Shown in pieces: positions 55,176-58,427 of a DNA stretch of 58,427 nucleotides. The translations under genes and the position numbers were made by a program. The stretch comes from Candidatus Aminicenantes bacterium UBA4085 (GTDB lineage: Bacteria; Acidobacteriota; Aminicenantia; Aminicenantales; UBA4085): positions 12,806 to 71,232 of the forward strand of contig DFYJ01000005.1 in NCBI GenBank assembly GCA_002383325.1, given 5' to 3'. A model generated the notes under the pieces. The model searched no databases. It saw only the letters and a list, made by a program, of their open reading frames with translations, and had not been told where the DNA came from. The first letter of the stretch is position 1. Each line of letters starts with the position of its first letter.

Positions 55176-55700
55176 TCAGCCTTGCGCCGGCGGGGCCGAG
55201 GCCCGCTGCAGCCAGGTCCGGATGAGATAGAGTCCGTTGGTCAGCAGGCTGATTCCGCCCACAAAGCGCTCCTTGATCATGCCCTTGGGCAGGAGCTCGA
55301 TCTCGGCCCGGATGGCGTCCAGGGCAGCCCCGACGGACTCCAGCTCGACCCGCAGCGCGGCGGCGGACTCCCCCGCCGGGCCGGTGCCAAGACGGGCGGC
55401 GATCAGCTCCCGGATCCTAGCCGGTTGTTCCAGCGATGTGCGGAAGAACTCCTTGCCCTCCGTCGGCAGGGCTTGGACCATCCGCTCGATCGAGCAGGCC
55501 CGGACCAGGGCATAGCCGATCCGCACGCCCTCCAAGTCGCGGCCGGCGGCCGTGTCGGGGTGGACTTCGAAGTAGGCCCGGCCCAGGTCCGCCATGGCCG
55601 GGGCGTCGAAGGCGAAATCCCCGTCTTGTCCGCGGACGGCGCGGGAGAAGTCGCGGGGATCCGGGAACTGGCGGAAAAGATCCGCCGGGGTCGGCTTCAT
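55176..55700 (-). CDS. Hypothetical helical protein linked to the hydrogenase locus
   Basis: I do not recognise this 174-residue protein. It has no signal peptide; a mildly hydrophobic segment near the C terminus (about 145-162, GGISLLTNGLYLIRTWL) may touch the membrane. It is rich in helix-forming residues, with an ARIRELIAARLG stretch. The N-terminal 60 residues (DLFRQFPDPRDFSRAV) lack cysteines or metal motifs. It starts 23 bases behind a receiver gene and is followed, 2 bases later, by the DUF4405-like gene, so the three form one unit read toward the hydrogenase operon. A regulatory or assembly role is only a guess. Confidence 0.6.
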   Translation of the reverse strand: MKPTPADLFRQFPDPRDFSRAVRGQDGDFAFDAPAMADLGRAYFEVHPDTAAGRDLEGVRIGYALVRACSIERMVQALPTEGKEFFRTSLEQPARIRELIAARLGTGPAGESAAALRVELESVGAALDAIRAEIELLPKGMIKERFVGGISLLTNGLYLIRTWLQRASAPPAQG

Positions 55701-55723
55701 CGTGTCGCGGGGAGACCCGGCGG

Positions 55724-56095
55724 TCAGGACTTGCCCAGCCGGCGCATCACGGCCAGCAGCATGTCGAAATTGACCGGTTTCTGGAAGACGCCGCTGAATC
55801 CCAAGGCCCCAAAGCCGATCGTGTCGGCGGTGGCATCGCCGATGGAGCTGAGCAGAAAGATGGGCACGTCCTGCCGTTCGCGGCGCATGGTGGCCGCCGC
55901 CTTGGCCCCGGCGTCGAGGTCCTCCATCATCATGTCGCAGAGGACGATGTCGGGCTTCCAGGCCCGGAAGACCGTGACCCCATCCTGGCCGCTGAGGGCG
56001 GCCGCGGTCTGGAATCCCTCGGCCTCGAGGATGGCCTGGACGGACTCGCAGATGGCCGGATCGTCGTCTATGATGAGGACTTTTTTAACGGGCAT
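55724..56095 (-). CDS. Single-domain response regulator
   Basis: A 123-residue receiver without output domain. Acidic residues D10-D12 (LIIDDDP), phospho-acceptor D54 (IVLCDMMMED), threonine/serine replaced by FLLSSIG and the conserved lysine in FQKPVNFDML are readable. The extra glutamate and aspartate after DMMM (DMMMEDLDAGAKAA) is like the receiver at 44519-44923, so the two may be relatives serving the same relay. It is the first gene of the three-gene unit ahead of the hydrogenase operon and has TATAAT upstream. Confidence 0.9.
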   Translation of the reverse strand: MPVKKVLIIDDDPAICESVQAILEAEGFQTAAALSGQDGVTVFRAWKPDIVLCDMMMEDLDAGAKAAATMRRERQDVPIFLLSSIGDATADTIGFGALGFSGVFQKPVNFDMLLAVMRRLGKS

Positions 56096-56127
56096 CTCAA
56101 CCTCCGGATTAGTGATGAGGAAGGGTC

Positions 56128-56133
56128 ATTATA
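56128..56133 (-). promoter_or_regulatory. -10 element of the receiver-led unit
   Basis: TATAAT on the minus strand (56133-56128), 32 bases ahead of ATG 56095. A -35 at the proper distance is weak (TGGCGG). Confidence 0.4.
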
Positions 56134-56170
56134 GCCGAGACGGCGGCCTTCCGCCAGCGTCGGCGGGCGT

Positions 56171-56199
56171 TTGCCGCCTCCCCGCCTCTGTGCTAGCAT
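56171..56199 (+). promoter_or_regulatory. Promoter of the SDR-phosphatidyltransferase operon
   Basis: TTGCCG (56171-56176), 17 bases and TAGCAT (56194-56199), preceded by TGC (extended -10). Confidence 0.5.
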
Positions 56200-56227
56200 G
56201 GGGCCCATCCCGGACCCGGAGGCAAGC

Positions 56228-57064
56228 ATGACCATCGACCTCAAGGACAAGATCGTCATCATCACCGGCGCGGCGGGCGGCATCGGCTCGGCCACGGCCC
56301 GGCTACTGGCCGGCCGGGGCGCGGTCCTCGTCCTGACCGATATCAAGAAGGATGCCCTGGAGGCCCTGGCGGCCGAGCTGACCGCCGCGGGAGCCAAGGC
56401 CCTGACCCATGTCCACGACGTCCGCGACCCCGCCTCCTGGCAGGCCCTGACCGACCGTGTTCAGGCCGAGCTGGGCGGGATCGACATCCTGATCAACAAC
56501 GCCGGAGTCGTCCACCCGGGTGCGGCCGAGGAGCTGGTCCCGGAGAAGCTTCAGCAGCAGATCCAGGTCAACCTGATCGGGACCATCAACGGCTGCCGGG
56601 CCGCGCTGCGGGTGATGAAGCCCCAGGGACGGGGCAAGATCATCAACGTCGCTTCGCTGGGCGGCATCGTGCCCATGTCGGGCGAGGCCATCTACAGCGC
56701 GACGAAGGCAGGCATCCGCTATTACACCCTGTCGCTGGCCGCCGAGCTTCATGGCTCGCCGGTCACGGCGGCCGTCGTCTGTCCCGACTCGGTCGACACC
56801 CCCCAGCTGGCCTACGAGATGCAGCACGACGAAGCCGTTCTGTCCTTCATCGGGACGGCCATGAAGCCGGAAAAGGTGGCCCAAGGCATCTATAAGGCTA
56901 TCCGCAAGAAGAAGCCGGAGATCCTTGTTCCTGGCGGCTTCGGCTCGTTCGTCCGGTTCGGCATGGCCTTCCCCCGGCTCTACTTCGCCATCTACCCCAG
57001 TCTGAGGAAAACGGGCGGCAAGAACATCCTCAAGCGCCGGCAGAAAGCGGGGAAGAAGGACTAA
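56228..57064 (+). CDS. Short-chain dehydrogenase/reductase
   Basis: The 278-residue protein is a classical SDR. The cofactor loop is TGAAGGIGSA (about 14-23), NNAGVV lies near residue 90, the catalytic Ser is in INVASLGG, and Y155 and K159 form YSATK. After the core (about residue 195) the C-terminal part contains EILVPGGFGSFVRF, and a hydrophobic stretch near 250 suggests membrane association, as in SDRs of lipid metabolism. ATG 56228 follows GGAGG. A CDP-alcohol phosphatidyltransferase gene begins 7 bases after the stop, so a role in lipid modification is plausible. The substrate is unknown. Confidence 0.9.
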   Translation: MTIDLKDKIVIITGAAGGIGSATARLLAGRGAVLVLTDIKKDALEALAAELTAAGAKALTHVHDVRDPASWQALTDRVQAELGGIDILINNAGVVHPGAAEELVPEKLQQQIQVNLIGTINGCRAALRVMKPQGRGKIINVASLGGIVPMSGEAIYSATKAGIRYYTLSLAAELHGSPVTAAVVCPDSVDTPQLAYEMQHDEAVLSFIGTAMKPEKVAQGIYKAIRKKKPEILVPGGFGSFVRFGMAFPRLYFAIYPSLRKTGGKNILKRRQKAGKKD

Positions 57065-57071
57065 GGCCGCC

Positions 57072-57704
57072 ATGGCCGGGAGCCGAGGGGTCCGGATCGT
57101 TCCCCGCTTCGTCGACCGAAGCGTGGTCTTCCTGGTCGAAAGCCTGACCGGCCTCTTCATCAAGCTGGGACTGACGCCCAACGCGGTCTCCCTTCTCGGC
57201 TTCGCGGTCTCCTGGGCCGGAGCCTATTTCCTCTGGCACGGCGATCCCCTGGCCGCCTTCCTGGCGGGCGCCGCCTGCGGCGGACTGGACATGCTGGACG
57301 GAAAGATCGCCGCCCGGACGGGGCGCCGGACGCGCTTCGGGGCACTCCTTGATTCCAGCCTGGATCGCTATTCCGAGTTCGCTTTCTACCTGGCCCTGGC
57401 GGTTCGTTTCAGGGACCGCTGGCCGCTATGGGCTGCCTTCGCCGCCTTCCTGGGATCAACCATGGTCAGCTACATCCGGGCCCGGGCCGAGGGACTGGGA
57501 TTCGAGTGCCGGTCCGGGATCATGCAGCGCGCCGACCGCTTCCTCATCCTGGGGCTGGCCTGCCTGGCGGCGATCCTCTTCCCGGTCTATGACCAGGCTA
57601 TGGCCTCGGCCCTCGTCCTGATCGCCGTCGTCTCGAACATCACCGCCGTCCAGCGCATCCTGCTCGTCCGCAGGCTCGATCAGTCGAAGACGCCGCGGGC
57701 GTAG
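57072..57704 (+). CDS. CDP-alcohol phosphatidyltransferase-family membrane protein
   Basis: The 210-residue protein has about six membrane helices. The motif DGxxAR(x8)Gx3Dx3D is present as DMLDGKIAARTG...FGALLDSSLD, with one change: the residue after the conserved alanine is alanine and the arginine is shifted by one position. The other glycine and all four aspartates are in place. Such enzymes transfer a phospho-substituent from CDP-diacylglycerol or CDP-alcohol to an alcohol, at the cytoplasmic face of the membrane. The product is not predictable; glycerol phosphate, inositol or serine are all possible. Its last 25 bases overlap the end of the convergent gene at 57680-57940. Confidence 0.87.
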   Translation: MAGSRGVRIVPRFVDRSVVFLVESLTGLFIKLGLTPNAVSLLGFAVSWAGAYFLWHGDPLAAFLAGAACGGLDMLDGKIAARTGRRTRFGALLDSSLDRYSEFAFYLALAVRFRDRWPLWAAFAAFLGSTMVSYIRARAEGLGFECRSGIMQRADRFLILGLACLAAILFPVYDQAMASALVLIAVVSNITAVQRILLVRRLDQSKTPRA

Positions 57705-57940
57705 GGAACCCAGGCTGGGTAGCCGATCGTCAGGGTGGCCAGGATCCGCCGCCACGAACGGCGGGGCGGGGCAAGTCCCAGACGCCGGTCCCGCCGGGCG
57801 TGGGCGCGCAGGGCCAAGGGAAGCTCGACCAGGTGGACAGCTTCGATGGCCCCGAAGACGGCCAGCCACGTCGACGCCCCCCATCCGGCATGGATCCCCG
57901 CCGCCCCAAGCGCGGCCAGGGCAAGCGGCGCCAGCGTCAC
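57680..57940 (-). CDS. Small membrane protein (DUF4499/TMEM254-like)
   Basis: An 86-residue membrane protein with two helices near the N terminus and centre (LAALGAAGIHAGWG; LAVFGAIEAVHLVELPLAL) and the end GYPAWVPYARGVFD, similar to the DUF4499/TMEM254 group of unknown function. The start is GTG 57940, since it overlaps the TGA of the preceding gene as GTGA (57937-57940); the open frame reaches back to 58033, but that would mean a 97-base overlap. It converges on the phosphatidyltransferase gene and overlaps it at the 3' ends. Confidence 0.6.
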   Translation of the reverse strand: MTLAPLALAALGAAGIHAGWGASTWLAVFGAIEAVHLVELPLALRAHARRDRRLGLAPPRRSWRRILATLTIGYPAWVPYARGVFD

Positions 57941-58427
57941 GGCCAGGCCGGCCGCGGCTCGACGAGCCCCGGCCCGGAGGGAAAGTCGACGTCCAGGCGC
58001 TCGCCCCGGCCGATCCAACGGCGGCGGATCCATCGGGACCGGAGCGTGGCCGCCAGAACGGCCAGAAGGCTCTTGTTCTTCAGAGTCAGGACCCGGCAGA
58101 CCGTCCCCGTCAGGGAATGCAGGACGGCGTGGGGCGCGTTGGCCAGAGGCATGGATCCCGCGACATGATAGTCGGCGGCTCCGGCCAGCCCGGCGCCGCA
58201 GGAGCCGATGACCGCCTTCCGGCCGGGCAGATTCCGGATCGCGGCTTCGTCGTAGGCGCGCCCGTCACCGTCATACCAGATCGGGACTCCATCCCGCGGC
58301 AGGCCATGGCCGATGATCACCGTCCCCCGGGCCCGGTCGGCCTCGACCCCTTCCTCCTTGAGCATGGCCAGCCCGAAGCGGACCGAGGCAACGCAGCCGC
58401 CCAGGCAGGCCGCTCCCATGCGGCGGG
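57937..58427 (-). CDS. Conserved-looking protein of unknown function, 5' end probably outside the window
   Basis: The readable part (about 160 residues from ATG 58419) begins with GAACLGGCVASVRFGLAMLKEEG, which looks like the interior of a protein, and the frame remains open to the window edge, so the true start probably lies beyond it. Segments GTVIIGHGLPRDGVPIWYDGDG and VIGSCGAGLAGAADYHVAG suggest a metal- or nucleotide-binding cytoplasmic protein with conserved cysteines. I cannot name the family with confidence; a relation to DUF362-type iron-sulfur proteins is possible. The stop overlaps the start of the next gene (GTGA). Confidence 0.5.
   Translation of the reverse strand, partial: RRMGAACLGGCVASVRFGLAMLKEEGVEADRARGTVIIGHGLPRDGVPIWYDGDGRAYDEAAIRNLPGRKAVIGSCGAGLAGAADYHVAGSMPLANAPHAVLHSLTGTVCRVLTLKNKSLLAVLAATLRSRWIRRRWIGRGERLDVDFPSGPGLVEPRPAWP

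Overview
The window is GC-rich bacterial DNA, densely coded, with about 42 genes on both strands. Outer-membrane beta-barrel proteins, Sec and Tat signal peptides and a large anchored alpha-2-macroglobulin point to a Gram-negative cell. The mix of exported peptidases, GH106/GH127 glycosidases, a DUF5916 barrel, a Tat-exported Gfo/Idh oxidoreductase and a group-4 [NiFe] hydrogenase would suit an anaerobic saccharolytic and proteolytic lineage such as Candidatus Aminicenantes or a relative. That placement is an inference; no rRNA or universal marker is present to test it.

Left part (1-20.5 kb): REP-like palindromes at the edge, a CBS-pair protein, an M14 peptidase with an MFS permease, tex, an OFA-type MFS permease divergent from a MobA fusion, a BlaI/BlaR1-like pair with visible operator dyads, a glycogen phosphorylase, a DUF5916 barrel, and a three-gene operon (Gfo/Idh, DUF6807/PmoA, enolase superfamily) in which every product carries an export signal.

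Middle part (20.5-41.4 kb): a 175-bp miniature inverted-repeat element that supplies the stop codons of both genes flanking it, a 2002-residue alpha-2-macroglobulin with an intact thioester motif, an M29-like aminopeptidase with a GH106 alpha-L-rhamnosidase, an ABC-2 efflux operon whose ATPase and adaptor are gone (a TetR head is joined to an ATPase tail), a HAD phosphatase, an ATP-grasp ligase, a 331-bp concentric palindromic element with three co-varying hairpins, a zinc metallopeptidase, a GH127 glycosidase and two tandem paralogous barrels.

Right part (41.5-58.4 kb): a minus-strand operon of about 13 kb built around a membrane-bound group-4 [NiFe] hydrogenase. In transcription order it encodes a molybdopterin-oxidoreductase-like protein, a HydB-like iron-sulfur protein, a HydG-like NAD(P)/flavin reductase, a NuoL-like antiporter subunit, a fused NuoCD-like large subunit, a NuoH-like subunit, a polyferredoxin, a NuoB-like small subunit, then a receiver, a sensor kinase and a receiver-kinase hybrid. 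The molybdopterin subunit has lost the three residues that define formate dehydrogenase catalysis, so the complex looks like an NAD(P)H-coupled, ion-translocating hydrogenase with a repurposed molybdopterin subunit, behind a long leader that can fold in two mutually exclusive ways. Upstream are a receiver protein, an unknown protein and a DUF4405-like membrane protein. The window ends with an SDR and CDP-alcohol phosphatidyltransferase pair and two coupled minus-strand genes, one of them cut by the edge.

Promoters of the form TTGnnn-N16-18-TAnnnT (or extended -10, TGnTAnnnT) are visible ahead of many transcription units and were used to choose starts.
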